DNA from: Pseudomonadota bacterium
GTDB taxonomy: Bacteria; Pseudomonadota; Alphaproteobacteria; Rhizobiales; Hyphomicrobiaceae
Assembly (NCBI GenBank): GCA_023430315.1
Contig: JAEZAW010000180.1
Span: 1 to 44,073, forward strand
DNA length: 44,073 nucleotides
Reading direction: 5' to 3'
Each line of letters opens with the position of its first letter. Positions within the stretch are counted from its first letter, which is position 1. Shown here in pieces: positions 1 to 10,193 of the stretch. A program made the translations under genes and the position numbers. Under the pieces are notes generated by a model. It saw only the letters and a list, made by a program, of their open reading frames with translations, had not been told where the DNA came from and did no database searches.

Positions 1-20
1 CCCGCGCGCCTCCGGCGCGA

Positions 21-76
21 CGCGGGGACCAGTCCCCGCGCCCCCAGCCGGGGACACCCCGGACCCCGTCTTTTTT
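21..76 (+). terminator. GC-rich hairpins with T-run, probable terminator of an upstream gene
   Basis: Positions 21-29 (CGCGGGGAC) pair perfectly with 32-40, and 48-53 (CCGGGG) pair with 57-62. Six Ts follow at 71-76. This looks like a factor-independent terminator for a plus-strand gene lying left of the window. The T-run starts about 8 nt after the second stem, so the fit is imperfect. In many alphaproteobacteria dxs lies ahead of tlyA, but that gene is not visible here. Confidence 0.45.
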
Positions 77-110
77 GACTATTTGCTCGCGAGCGAATAG
101 CGCTTCTCGC

Positions 111-860
111 ATGAATGCCTCGGTTGAGCCCCAACGTCTGGACCTTGCGCTCGTCGCACGCGGGTTAGTCGCGACGCGTGCCAAAGCGCGTGATCTCATT
201 GCGCGTGGCGAAGTGCGCGTCGACGGCGAGGTTGCGCAAAAGCCTGCCATGAACGTACGCGAGGATCAGGCCATCGCGGTCGATGCGCAGGCGGCGGCAC
301 AGGTATCGCGCGGGGCGGTGAAGCTCGCGGCGGCGCTCGATCGGTTTCAGCTCGATACTGCGGGGCGTGTTGCACTCGATATTGGCGCTTCGACGGGCGG
401 GTTCACGCAGGTACTGCTGGAGCGCGGAGTAACGCGCGTCTATGCGGTGGATGTCGGCAAGGGTCAGCTTCATGCGTCGTTGACGAGCGATCCGCGCGTG
501 GTGAGCCTCGAAGAATGCGATGCGCGTACGCTGGATCGCGCGCTGGTGCCGGAGGCAATCGACGCGATCGTTGCCGATGTGAGCTTCATCTCCGTTCGGA
601 AGGTGCTGACGGCGGCACTGGCGCTCGCGGCACCGGGCTGCTGGCTCGTCGCACTCGTGAAGCCGCAGTTCGAAGTCGGGCGCGAAGGCGTGGGCAAAGG
701 CGGAATCGTGCGCGATGCAGCATTGCGCGAGGAGGCGCTGGCGGACGTGCGCGAGTGGCTGGCCGCTCAGGCAGGCTGGTCGGTAGTTGGGGACATGCCA
801 TCGCCGATCGAAGGCGGTTCGGGCAATGTCGAGTTTCTACTGGTGGGCGTGCGCACATGA
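111..860 (+). CDS. tlyA: TlyA-family 2'-O-ribose rRNA methyltransferase
   Basis: The 249-residue product has an N-terminal S4 RNA-binding domain (about residues 5-65, RLDLALVARGL onward) and an FtsJ-type SAM-dependent methyltransferase domain. SAM-site motif I is seen as LDIGASTGGF and the catalytic-lysine region as VKPQFEVGR. TlyA proteins methylate ribose 2'-OH groups of rRNA (16S C1409 and 23S C1920 in mycobacteria); bacterial members are often labelled hemolysin A. An upstream in-frame TTG at 75 exists, but the ATG at 111 starts right before the S4 domain and is preferred. The stop overlaps the next start (ATGA at 857-860), so the two RNA methyltransferases are probably translationally coupled. 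The exact target nucleotide in this organism is not shown by the sequence. Confidence 0.9.
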   Translation: MNASVEPQRLDLALVARGLVATRAKARDLIARGEVRVDGEVAQKPAMNVREDQAIAVDAQAAAQVSRGAVKLAAALDRFQLDTAGRVALDIGASTGGFTQVLLERGVTRVYAVDVGKGQLHASLTSDPRVVSLEECDARTLDRALVPEAIDAIVADVSFISVRKVLTAALALAAPGCWLVALVKPQFEVGREGVGKGGIVRDAALREEALADVREWLAAQAGWSVVGDMPSPIEGGSGNVEFLLVGVRT

Positions 861-2077
861 GCGAGATCGTGCAGATCACGGGGCTTGGCGCTGAGGGCGA
901 TGGCACCGCCACGACTGCAGCCGGCGAGCAAGTCTTCATTCCGCAGGCGCTGCCGTGCGAGACGTGGCGCTTCGAGGAAGGTTATGCGCCGGAACCTGTG
1001 ACGCTGATTCCTGATCGGCGGCGCGCACCCGATCCGGACGATGAGCCCTGTGGTGGTTGCGTCGCGCGGCATATGCCGCTCGCGATGTACGAAGCATGGA
1101 AGCGCGATTTTCTCGTGCGCGCGCTGAGGCAGCAGAAAATAGACGTTGAAGTCGAACCGCTGATCACCGTGCTCGAGCATTCGCGCCGGCGAGCGACGTT
1201 CAATGCGCGTCGCATGAAGGGCATGATGCGCATCGGCTACCACGGCCGCCGCTCGCATGATCTGGTGGCCGCCGAGGATTGTCCCGTGCTGGACAGGCGC
1301 ATCGTTGCGCTGCTACCGGCGCTCGCAGAGCTGGCGGGCATCGCGGCGGGCAAAGAAGAGGAGACGCGCGTTGCTATCACGCTGACGGATACGGGGGCGG
1401 ATGTCGACGTGGAAGGCAGCGAGCGGTCCTTGACCGCGCCGGCCCGCGCGAAGATCGGCGAGATCGCGGCGAGCGCGAAACTGGCGCGCGTCTCCGTCGG
1501 CGGTGTGCCGGTGATCGAGCGACAGGCGCCCGTGCTGCACTTTGCAGGAAAGGCCGTAACGCCGCCGCCCGGCGCCTTCCTTCAGGCCGTGCCCGAGGCC
1601 GAGCGCGCCATGATCGACTTGGTGACGGGCGCTCTCGGCAAGGCCAAACAGGTCGGCGATCTCTTCTGCGGTCTCGGCACGCTGACGCTGCCGATCGCGC
1701 AAAAGGCGCGCGTGACGGCGTTCGACTCCGACCGATCGGCAATCGATGCCCTCAACAAAGCCCAGCGGAAGAACCAGGGCCTGAAGCCTTTCACGGCGCG
1801 GGTGCGCGACCTCTTCCGTGATCCACTCTCGCCAATAGAGATGAAGGATCTCGATGCGGTGGTGCTCGATCCGCCGCGCGTCGGTGCCAAGGCCCAGTGC
1901 GAGCGGCTCGCGCAGTCGAAGGTCAAGCGTGTGGTGATGGTCTCGTGCAATCCGGCAACGCTGGCGCGAGATCTGCGCATTCTGATCAACGGCGGCTATC
2001 GACTGGAGACCGTCACGCCGATCGATCAGTTCCTGTATTCGCCGCACCTCGAAGCTGTTGCGATGCTCTCGCGATAA
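857..2077 (+). CDS. TrmA/RlmD-family RNA (uracil-5-)-methyltransferase, altered Fe-S motif
   Basis: This 406-residue class I SAM-dependent RNA m5U methyltransferase is of the RlmC/RlmD/TrmA type. It shows the SAM-site block GDLFCGLGTLTLP, the nucleophile motif VSCNPATLARDL and the C-terminal general-base motif DQFLYSPHLE. RlmD enzymes carry a [4Fe-4S] cluster bound by C-x5-C-x2-C plus a distant Cys. Here CGGC (PCGGCVARHM) and the distant Cys (AEDCPV) are present, but the first ligand position is Asp (APDPDDEPCGGC), so only three of four Cys are visible. The gene overlaps tlyA by 4 nt, which suggests joint rRNA modification. It ends back to back with the next minus-strand gene, with stops at 2077 and 2078. 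Target base (U747, U1939 or other) cannot be assigned. Confidence 0.88.
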   Translation: MSEIVQITGLGAEGDGTATTAAGEQVFIPQALPCETWRFEEGYAPEPVTLIPDRRRAPDPDDEPCGGCVARHMPLAMYEAWKRDFLVRALRQQKIDVEVEPLITVLEHSRRRATFNARRMKGMMRIGYHGRRSHDLVAAEDCPVLDRRIVALLPALAELAGIAAGKEEETRVAITLTDTGADVDVEGSERSLTAPARAKIGEIAASAKLARVSVGGVPVIERQAPVLHFAGKAVTPPPGAFLQAVPEAERAMIDLVTGALGKAKQVGDLFCGLGTLTLPIAQKARVTAFDSDRSAIDALNKAQRKNQGLKPFTARVRDLFRDPLSPIEMKDLDAVVLDPPRVGAKAQCERLAQSKVKRVVMVSCNPATLARDLRILINGGYRLETVTPIDQFLYSPHLEAVAMLSR

Positions 2078-3601
2078 TCACTCCGCCGCCTTGGGAAGCG
2101 CGGGCACCTCGCAGCCGGTGACACAGCAGCGACCGGGTTGCTTCGACACGCGGTCGCCCGTATCGAGCACGCCACGATCGAGCAGGCGCTCGACAATCTC
2201 GCGCTTTTCACCCACGGGATAGTTGCGCCAGATCTCGCGCTTCATGGCTTCGGGACTGCCGCCACCGTGGAGCGAAATGAGGCTCATCCAACTGCCGCTG
2301 TAAGAAGCGGTGAGATCTTCCATCAGCCGCGCGACTTCGAGACGCTGCGCCGCCGGCACATCAGGACGCCCCGCCAGCACCGCGGCGAGCGACGCCTGCG
2401 TTTCGGGATTGTGATCCTCGTCGGGACCGGGCAATGCCACGATCAGCCCACCCGAGACATAGTGCGCAAGGCGGTGCATGTCGTAGATCTGCGTCGCGAG
2501 CAGCAACTTGCCGACGTTCGAGAAGACGGCATCCGGCATAACCGAGCCGGCCGGGTCCTTGGCTGCGTAGACGGATGCCGCAACGCCGCACGCGAAGAAG
2601 CCCTCGACGATCTTGATGAGATCGACCATGGCATCGCGGATGTGGCCATGCTTGGCGGGATCGAGCCCGTTCGCCTCGATCATGAGGGCACCGGCGCCGA
2701 TCAGCAGATCGCCGAAGCCTGCCCGCGCGCCAATGCAGGAATGGCGGTGGTGCGTGGCGTAGCTGGTCGTGAGGTAGCCCGCCTCCTCGTGCTGGCCATC
2801 GGCGAACACACGATCCCACGGCACGAAGACATCGTCGAATTGCACCACCGCCGTACACTGGCCATAGCGGGCGGAGAACTTCGCCGCGCTCTCGCCGGGC
2901 CGACCAGCAGGGCGCGAGATGATCGTCACGCCCTCGGCATCGACGGGCACGGCGCAGCAGACGGCAAAGTCCGCATCCTCGGCCGTCATCGTGCGACACG
3001 GCATAACCAGCAGCTCGTGCATGTACGGCGCGCCGGTCACGATGGCCTTGGTACCGCGGATGACGATGCCGTCGCGACGCCGCTCTGAGATGTGCACGTA
3101 GACATCTGGATTGTCCTGACCACCGGGCCGGCGCGAGCGATCGCCCTTGGCATCGGTCATGGCGACGCCGAGCGTCAGGTCCTCGTCCTGCACGCGATGG
3201 AGGTAATTGAGGAAGCGCTGGTGATAGTCCGTGCCGTTGTTCGCATCGATCCGCCGCGTCGCCTGGAAGATGGCATTGAGGCCGTCGTGGCTGAGATAGC
3301 GCTGCGCGCAGCCGCTCTCACAGCACACGAGCCGCACGGCTTCGAGCTTGTAGAGGAGGTCCGTCGAATTCTCGCAGATATGCAGCATCCGGTTGACGGT
3401 CTTGCCGGAGGTCATCTGCCGGGCCGTCATAATGGGCGCGTGCTGCTCCCTAAGCGCGAAGTCATAAGTCACGCCCACGGCGGCGACACCGGGAGCGAGC
3501 AGCGGCTCGTCGGAAACGCTTTCGACGCGCTGGCCGTTGATGAACACCCGTGGCCGATAGCGGCGGAGGGACTCGCGATAGTCTACTGCCGACATCAACA
3601 T
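2078..3601 (-). CDS. HpaB/AbfD-superfamily enzyme (4-hydroxyphenylacetate 3-hydroxylase family)
   Basis: The 507-residue protein belongs to the family holding flavin-dependent 4-hydroxyphenylacetate 3-hydroxylase (HpaB) and the FAD/[4Fe-4S] enzyme 4-hydroxybutyryl-CoA dehydratase (AbfD). Visible family blocks include SHDGLNAIF, GTDYHQRF, MTDAKGDRSRRP, DVYVHISERR, GTKAIVTGAP and FDDVFVPWDRVF. A Cys94-x3-Cys98 pair matches the spacing of AbfD cluster ligands Cys99/Cys103. A His/Cys-rich stretch (HHRHSC, 284-289) lies near where AbfD has His292/Cys299, but its spacing differs. So a hydroxylase or a dehydratase/isomerase are both possible. The ATG at 3601 has AAGGAG seven bases ahead. It is divergent from an FMN monooxygenase and a flavin reductase that could supply reduced flavin. 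Family is sure; the reaction is not. Confidence 0.85.
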   Translation of the reverse strand: MLMSAVDYRESLRRYRPRVFINGQRVESVSDEPLLAPGVAAVGVTYDFALREQHAPIMTARQMTSGKTVNRMLHICENSTDLLYKLEAVRLVCCESGCAQRYLSHDGLNAIFQATRRIDANNGTDYHQRFLNYLHRVQDEDLTLGVAMTDAKGDRSRRPGGQDNPDVYVHISERRRDGIVIRGTKAIVTGAPYMHELLVMPCRTMTAEDADFAVCCAVPVDAEGVTIISRPAGRPGESAAKFSARYGQCTAVVQFDDVFVPWDRVFADGQHEEAGYLTTSYATHHRHSCIGARAGFGDLLIGAGALMIEANGLDPAKHGHIRDAMVDLIKIVEGFFACGVAASVYAAKDPAGSVMPDAVFSNVGKLLLATQIYDMHRLAHYVSGGLIVALPGPDEDHNPETQASLAAVLAGRPDVPAAQRLEVARLMEDLTASYSGSWMSLISLHGGGSPEAMKREIWRNYPVGEKREIVERLLDRGVLDTGDRVSKQPGRCCVTGCEVPALPKAAE

Positions 3602-3655
3602 TCTGGCGCTCCTTGATGAAACGCGCGTTTCCTCGCTTCGAGGTCTAACATAGCC

Positions 3656-3683
3656 ACGTTTTGGCTGGCCCATGCAAAAACGT
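3656..3683. promoter_or_regulatory. Candidate operator in the divergent 3602-3778 promoter region
   Basis: A perfect 7-bp inverted repeat, ACGTTTT (3656-3662) and AAAACGT (3677-3683), has a 14-nt spacer. Its half-site centres are 21 bp apart, about two helical turns. It sits midway between the HpaB/AbfD-like gene and the FMN monooxygenase. This is the layout expected for a dimeric regulator controlling both directions. No regulator gene lies next to it, and no clear -35/-10 pair was found. Confidence 0.4.
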
Positions 3684-3778
3684 TCCGCGTCTGTGCGCGG
3701 CTGCGGTCTGGTAACAAAGCGCGCGGATGTGCGATATCTGTCCGGACAACGGAAAAACACGCGCCCAGGGGAATGGAA

Positions 3779-5143
3779 ATGAGCACCCAACGCCAGATGA
3801 TCCTGATCGGGTTTCTGCAGGCGCAGAACTGCTCGAATTACGTTGGTTCGTGGCGCCATCCCCATTCGGCGACCGACTTTCTCGGCCCCGAGTATTTCAT
3901 GCGGATCGCCCGCACGCTCGAGTACGGCAAATTCCATCTCGGCTTCTTCGACGACCGCCTCGCCATGCCGGACATTCTCGGCAGCGATCACCGCGAGGCG
4001 ATCGCGAACGGCGTGCGTGTCGTGAAGATGGACCCGACGACGATCCTCTCCATCATGAGCACGGCAACGACGCGCCTCGGCCTCGGCTCGACGTACTCGA
4101 CGACGTACTACGAGCCGTTTCACGTCGCGCGCGTGTTCGCGACACTCGACCTCATGTCCAGCGGCCGCAGTGCCTGGAATGTCGTGACGTCGCTCAACGA
4201 CTCCGAAGCCATGAACTTCTCGCAGTCCGAGCATCCGGCGCACGATCTGCGCTACGACAAGGCCGACGAGTTCATGGAGGTCGTGCTCGGCCACTGGGAC
4301 TCATGGGAGGACGACGCACTCGTCATCGACAAGCAGACGGGCCTCTTCGCACACCCCGACAAGGTCCATCGCCTCGATCACAAGGGCCGCTGGTTCCGCT
4401 CGAAGGGACCGCTGCCTGTGCCGCGCAGCCCGCAGGGGCGCCCCGTCGTCATTCAGGCCGGGCAGTCGGGCCGCGGACAGGTCTTCTCGGCACGTTGGGG
4501 CGAGCTCGTCTTCTGCGTCTACCCGAATATCGAAATCGGGAAGAAGAACTATGCGGCCTTCAAGGAGCTGATCCTGAAGTGCGGACGCAATCCGGCCGAG
4601 GTGGGCATAGCGCCGGCCATCTATGCCGTCACCGGCGAGACCCGGAGCATGGCCGAGGACAAAATGGCCGTGATCGACAAGCTCGCGAAGCCGGTGGACG
4701 GGCTGGCGCTGCTGTCGGAAGCCCTGAATTTCGATTTCTACTCGAAGAGCATGGATGAGCAGTTCAACGACGATGAGCTGAAGCGCATCTCCGGGCTCAG
4801 GGCCATTCTCGACCGCGTCGTGAACCTTTCCGGCAAAAAGAACCCGACGGTGCGTGATTTCGTCGAGTTCTCGAACCGCGGCACGGTGCGCGAGTTTCCA
4901 CGCTTCGTCGGCACGGCCAAGGACGTGGCCGACGGACTCGAGGAATGGTTTACGGGGCACGCCTGCGACGGCTTCGTCGTCGCGGCGACGCATCTCCCCG
5001 GTGGTTATGAGGACTTCGTGCGCATGGTCGTGCCGGAGCTGCAGCGCCGTGGCCTGCACCAGAAGGACTACAAGGGGCCAACGCTGCGCGACAACCTGGG
5101 GCTGCCGCGGGCCGAGCTCGGCGACTGGAAGCTCAAGGATTAA
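3779..5143 (+). CDS. NtaA/SnaA/DszA-type FMN-dependent monooxygenase (LLM class)
   Basis: The 454-residue product is a bacterial luciferase-like (TIM-barrel) flavin monooxygenase of the nitrilotriacetate monooxygenase component A / DszA / SnaA branch. Typical blocks are HLGFFDDRLAMPD, LGLGSTYSTTYYEPFHVAR, SSGRSAWNVVTS, LRYDKADEFMEV, PVVIQAGQSGRGQ and DGFVVAATHLPGG. These enzymes use FMNH2 from a separate reductase to oxidise C-N or C-S bonds in small organics. The reductase gene follows 90 bp downstream, giving a complete two-component system. Two in-frame ATGs exist (3773 and 3779). AGGGGA at 3767-3772 is correctly spaced only for 3779. The substrate is unknown; aromatic, amine and sulfur compounds are all used within the family. 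Confidence 0.9.
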   Translation: MSTQRQMILIGFLQAQNCSNYVGSWRHPHSATDFLGPEYFMRIARTLEYGKFHLGFFDDRLAMPDILGSDHREAIANGVRVVKMDPTTILSIMSTATTRLGLGSTYSTTYYEPFHVARVFATLDLMSSGRSAWNVVTSLNDSEAMNFSQSEHPAHDLRYDKADEFMEVVLGHWDSWEDDALVIDKQTGLFAHPDKVHRLDHKGRWFRSKGPLPVPRSPQGRPVVIQAGQSGRGQVFSARWGELVFCVYPNIEIGKKNYAAFKELILKCGRNPAEVGIAPAIYAVTGETRSMAEDKMAVIDKLAKPVDGLALLSEALNFDFYSKSMDEQFNDDELKRISGLRAILDRVVNLSGKKNPTVRDFVEFSNRGTVREFPRFVGTAKDVADGLEEWFTGHACDGFVVAATHLPGGYEDFVRMVVPELQRRGLHQKDYKGPTLRDNLGLPRAELGDWKLKD

Positions 5144-5233
5144 GCGGCGCAAATGCGGATCACCGATGCGGCCACGTGGCTTGCATCGGCGAGCCTGTCC
5201 GCTAGGCTGCCCGAGGGGGCCGCGAGGAAGATC

Positions 5234-5716
5234 ATGGACTCGGATAAATACAGAAACGTGATGCGCCATCAGGCCGGCGCGGTGACGATCATCGCGGTCG
5301 GCACACCTGGCCAGCGGACAGGCTTGACCGCGACGGCCGTGTGCTCGCTCACGGACAGCCCGCCGATGGTGATCGCCTGCGTCAACCGCAATGCGAGCGC
5401 CCACGCGCCCATCCATTCCGGACAGAGCTTCTCGATCAACCTCCTCGCCAGCGACCAGAACGAGCTGGCGCGCCGCTTTTCATCGAAGAAGCTCGAGGGC
5501 GAGGCGCGCTTCGATCCCGAGACCTGGGATACGCTCGTCACGGGCGCGCCGATGCTCAAGGGCGCGATCGCCAATCTCGACTGCGAGGTGGCGCAGGAGC
5601 ATTCGTTCGACACGCACACGATCTTCATCGGCCGCGTGCGCGACTGCCGCTTTCGCGAGGACGTCGAACCGCTGCTCTACTTCCGCGGCGACTTCTGGGA
5701 TTTGAAGGCGCGATAA
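5234..5716 (+). CDS. HpaC/NtaB-type flavin reductase
   Basis: A 160-residue FMN-binding split-barrel flavin reductase. Family features include HQAGAVTIIAVG near the start, a T-A-x-A-V-C-S-L-T-D-S-PP block that contacts FMN, and a C-terminal YFRGDFWDL. It reduces FMN or FAD with NAD(P)H and hands it to a partner oxygenase, most likely the LLM monooxygenase just upstream and possibly also the divergent HpaB/AbfD-like enzyme. An ATG at 5153 would add 27 residues; the ATG at 5234 is preferred because GAGGA lies 5 nt ahead and family members begin at this point. It ends 2 bp from the stop of the convergent DUF6456 gene. Confidence 0.88.
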   Translation: MDSDKYRNVMRHQAGAVTIIAVGTPGQRTGLTATAVCSLTDSPPMVIACVNRNASAHAPIHSGQSFSINLLASDQNELARRFSSKKLEGEARFDPETWDTLVTGAPMLKGAIANLDCEVAQEHSFDTHTIFIGRVRDCRFREDVEPLLYFRGDFWDLKAR

Positions 5717-5718
5717 GC

Positions 5719-6636
5719 CTAGCTGCTTCGTCGCGGGGCTTGGTCCCGCCACGCCTCCAGCGTGACACCACCATCCTCCGACATCCACCCCGCGATCCGG
5801 CGCGCGATCTCGGCCTCGCCGTGCTCGGACGGCAGCAGACCATAGTGACGCGCGAGGCGGGTCAGTGCGGTGCGCAGGAGCATCTTCCCGGAACGCGTCG
5901 GTAGAGCATTGATGCGCTCGATATCGTCGAGACCGCGCATGTGACCGCACACGTCGATGAGCGGACCGGCGAACTCGGGGCCTGCGGCCTTCAGCGCCCG
6001 CTCGACACGCACCTTGGCTGCAATCACCGCATCGGCAATGTCGATCCCCGCACCCGGAGCGGCGCGGCGTGCACTAGCATCGCCAGGAACGCCTGTCCAA
6101 ACGGACGTGACGCGTGGCGTCATGCGGGCGCGCCAGAGATCTCCTGCCAATCGCTCACCGGCGGCGAGCTGCTCGGCGCTGATCATCGGCTGGCCATCCT
6201 TGTCGCGGCGGCTGTGCAGCCAGGCGAGCGAGCCGCCGGCTTCCCGCGCTGCTGCTGAGCGGCTCTCGCGTGGCCGATCGAGGGGTCTTCTAGCTTCGGG
6301 GCCTGATGCGGAGGCACGCGCAGCCACGCCTCCCGCTCGCGCCGCCCTGACGACGCCGGCACCGGCACGCGTGATCTTCCACCCCCATCCGTCGCTCGCC
6401 GCCTCGATCCAGCCGTGGCCGGCAGCCGTCTCGACATCCTCGGCACTGAAGGCGCCGCAAGGATCGGGCTCGCCAGCCCGACCCAGGACCACCGTGGCAA
6501 CTGGATCTTGAGGATTGCCGGAGACCGTCAGGACGGCTCCCGGCCGGGCCAGCGCCGACAGCAGTGGCAGGCATTGTTGACGGACTCTTTCGTCCGACAG
6601 CGCATCCGACATCGGTGCATTGCATGGATTGCACAT
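5719..6636 (-). CDS. DUF6456-domain protein
   Basis: The 305-residue protein has a C-terminal DUF6456 domain (about residues 165-300), recognisable by ISAEQLAAGERLAGDLWRA, PEFAGPLIDVCGHMRGLDDI and RTALTRLARHYGL. The family is common in Hyphomicrobiales and has no defined biochemical role. The N-terminal half is Ala/Arg-rich, with a short segment (WGWKITRAG) resembling the end of a small winged-helix fold. The open frame runs upstream past 6636 only by overlapping the DnaA-domain gene and there lacks a conserved start. The ATG at 6636, 5 bp after that gene's stop, makes a two-gene operon; an alternative ATG is at 6612. Pairing with a DNA-binding partner suggests a DNA-related role, which is inference. 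Confidence 0.75.
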   Translation of the reverse strand: MCNPCNAPMSDALSDERVRQQCLPLLSALARPGAVLTVSGNPQDPVATVVLGRAGEPDPCGAFSAEDVETAAGHGWIEAASDGWGWKITRAGAGVVRAARAGGVAARASASGPEARRPLDRPRESRSAAAREAGGSLAWLHSRRDKDGQPMISAEQLAAGERLAGDLWRARMTPRVTSVWTGVPGDASARRAAPGAGIDIADAVIAAKVRVERALKAAGPEFAGPLIDVCGHMRGLDDIERINALPTRSGKMLLRTALTRLARHYGLLPSEHGEAEIARRIAGWMSEDGGVTLEAWRDQAPRRSS

Positions 6637-6641
6637 GAGCT

Positions 6642-7058
6642 TCACTCGGCTGGGAGGGGTGAACGGGCGCTTTCGGCGGACACTAAGTGCTTGGCGATGG
6701 CCTCGAGGATCTCGAGCGTGCGATCGAACTCCGGATTGTCGCGCGCGTCCTCGACGAGCGCGCAGGCGTGAGCGACGGTCGTCCGATCCCGCCCGAACTC
6801 TCGTCCTACGGTCGTCAGCGTCAGCCCGAACGTCACGTGAGCCAGATACATGGCCACTTGGCGGGCAAAGGCGACCCGCGAACGGCCGCGGGTAGGACGC
6901 TTGAGCAGACCTTTCTCGATGCGATAGACCCTCCCCACCGCCTCGTGCACAGCGCAAACCTTGGCCTCGAGTGTATGGTCCGAATTTGCTTCGTATCGAA
7001 CGATGGGCCGGCCCGGGTAGGATCCCCCGCCGGGCGCCTCTGTGGTTGCTGAGGTCAT
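6642..7058 (-). CDS. Free-standing DnaA domain IV (DNA-binding) protein
   Basis: The 138-residue protein carries the C-terminal DnaA DNA-binding domain (about residues 55-120) without the AAA+ domain. The block ARQVAMYLAHVTFGLTL is followed by VGREFGRDRTTVAHA, matching the DnaA signature around DHTTVLHA with His changed to Arg. In full-length DnaA this segment reads the DnaA box. This is not the replication initiator itself, because it lacks nucleotide-binding motifs. It could compete for or read DnaA boxes, or act as an ordinary regulator. Start at 7058 has GGAGG about 10 nt ahead. It is co-transcribed with the DUF6456 gene and divergent from alaS. Confidence 0.8.
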   Translation of the reverse strand: MTSATTEAPGGGSYPGRPIVRYEANSDHTLEAKVCAVHEAVGRVYRIEKGLLKRPTRGRSRVAFARQVAMYLAHVTFGLTLTTVGREFGRDRTTVAHACALVEDARDNPEFDRTLEILEAIAKHLVSAESARSPLPAE

Positions 7059-7501
7059 TAGCCGACTGCCTCCGTTGACTGCGTTCCCGTTTCGGAATCT
7101 GTTAATAGGAACAGATACCTACGTTGCCGCTAATGTAGGGACGGAGGAATTGAACGGGGATAACTCACGGTCGGAACCCGCCGATGTGGTTTCGGCCGGT
7201 TTGCGGTTTTGAGCCGCGGCCGATCGGCAGCAGCAACGGGTCCCTTACCGTTCGAGCGGTGGACAGCATTTCGGTGCGTCGCTAAGAAGTTCGAGGAGGC
7301 CTCTCAGCTCGGCGCGACACGTCCGGACACCTGCCGCAAGCAGGATGTTGGACTTGTATGTGGCGGCGCTCGGCCGGCCCCGAGTTCTGTGCCTTGAGCC
7401 TTGACCGCAGCGCTGGACCGCGCGCGATCGGTGCAGGTTCTTGCCCAATGATAAAGATTGTTCAGGCGCCCTCTCCGCGCCCCACCCATGCGAGCCCGTG
7501 A
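7059..7501. promoter_or_regulatory. 443-bp divergent intergenic region ahead of the DnaA-IV gene and alaS
   Basis: No convincing coding sequence was found here. Three inverted repeats cluster near the DnaA-IV start: TTCC/GGAA around 7084-7097, TCTGTT/AACAGA at 7098-7115, and CCTAC/GTAGG at 7119-7140. A degenerate DnaA-box-like 9-mer, TTATCCCCG on minus (7155-7163), matches 7 of 9 positions of TTATCCACA. No sure -35/-10 pair or alaS leader structure was seen. Confidence 0.5.
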
Positions 7502-10174
<2,673 letters not shown>

Positions 10175-10193
10175 GCCGCCAGCGTTTTGCCGC

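Noticed and set aside
3602..4294. Upstream extension of the HpaB/AbfD-like frame
   Set aside because: It runs through the divergent promoter and antisense to the monooxygenase; the start at 3601 has a strong RBS.
7059..7501. T-box or tRNA-like leader ahead of alaS
   Set aside because: No T-box core sequence, specifier loop or antiterminator was visible, and the class is not typical for this group.
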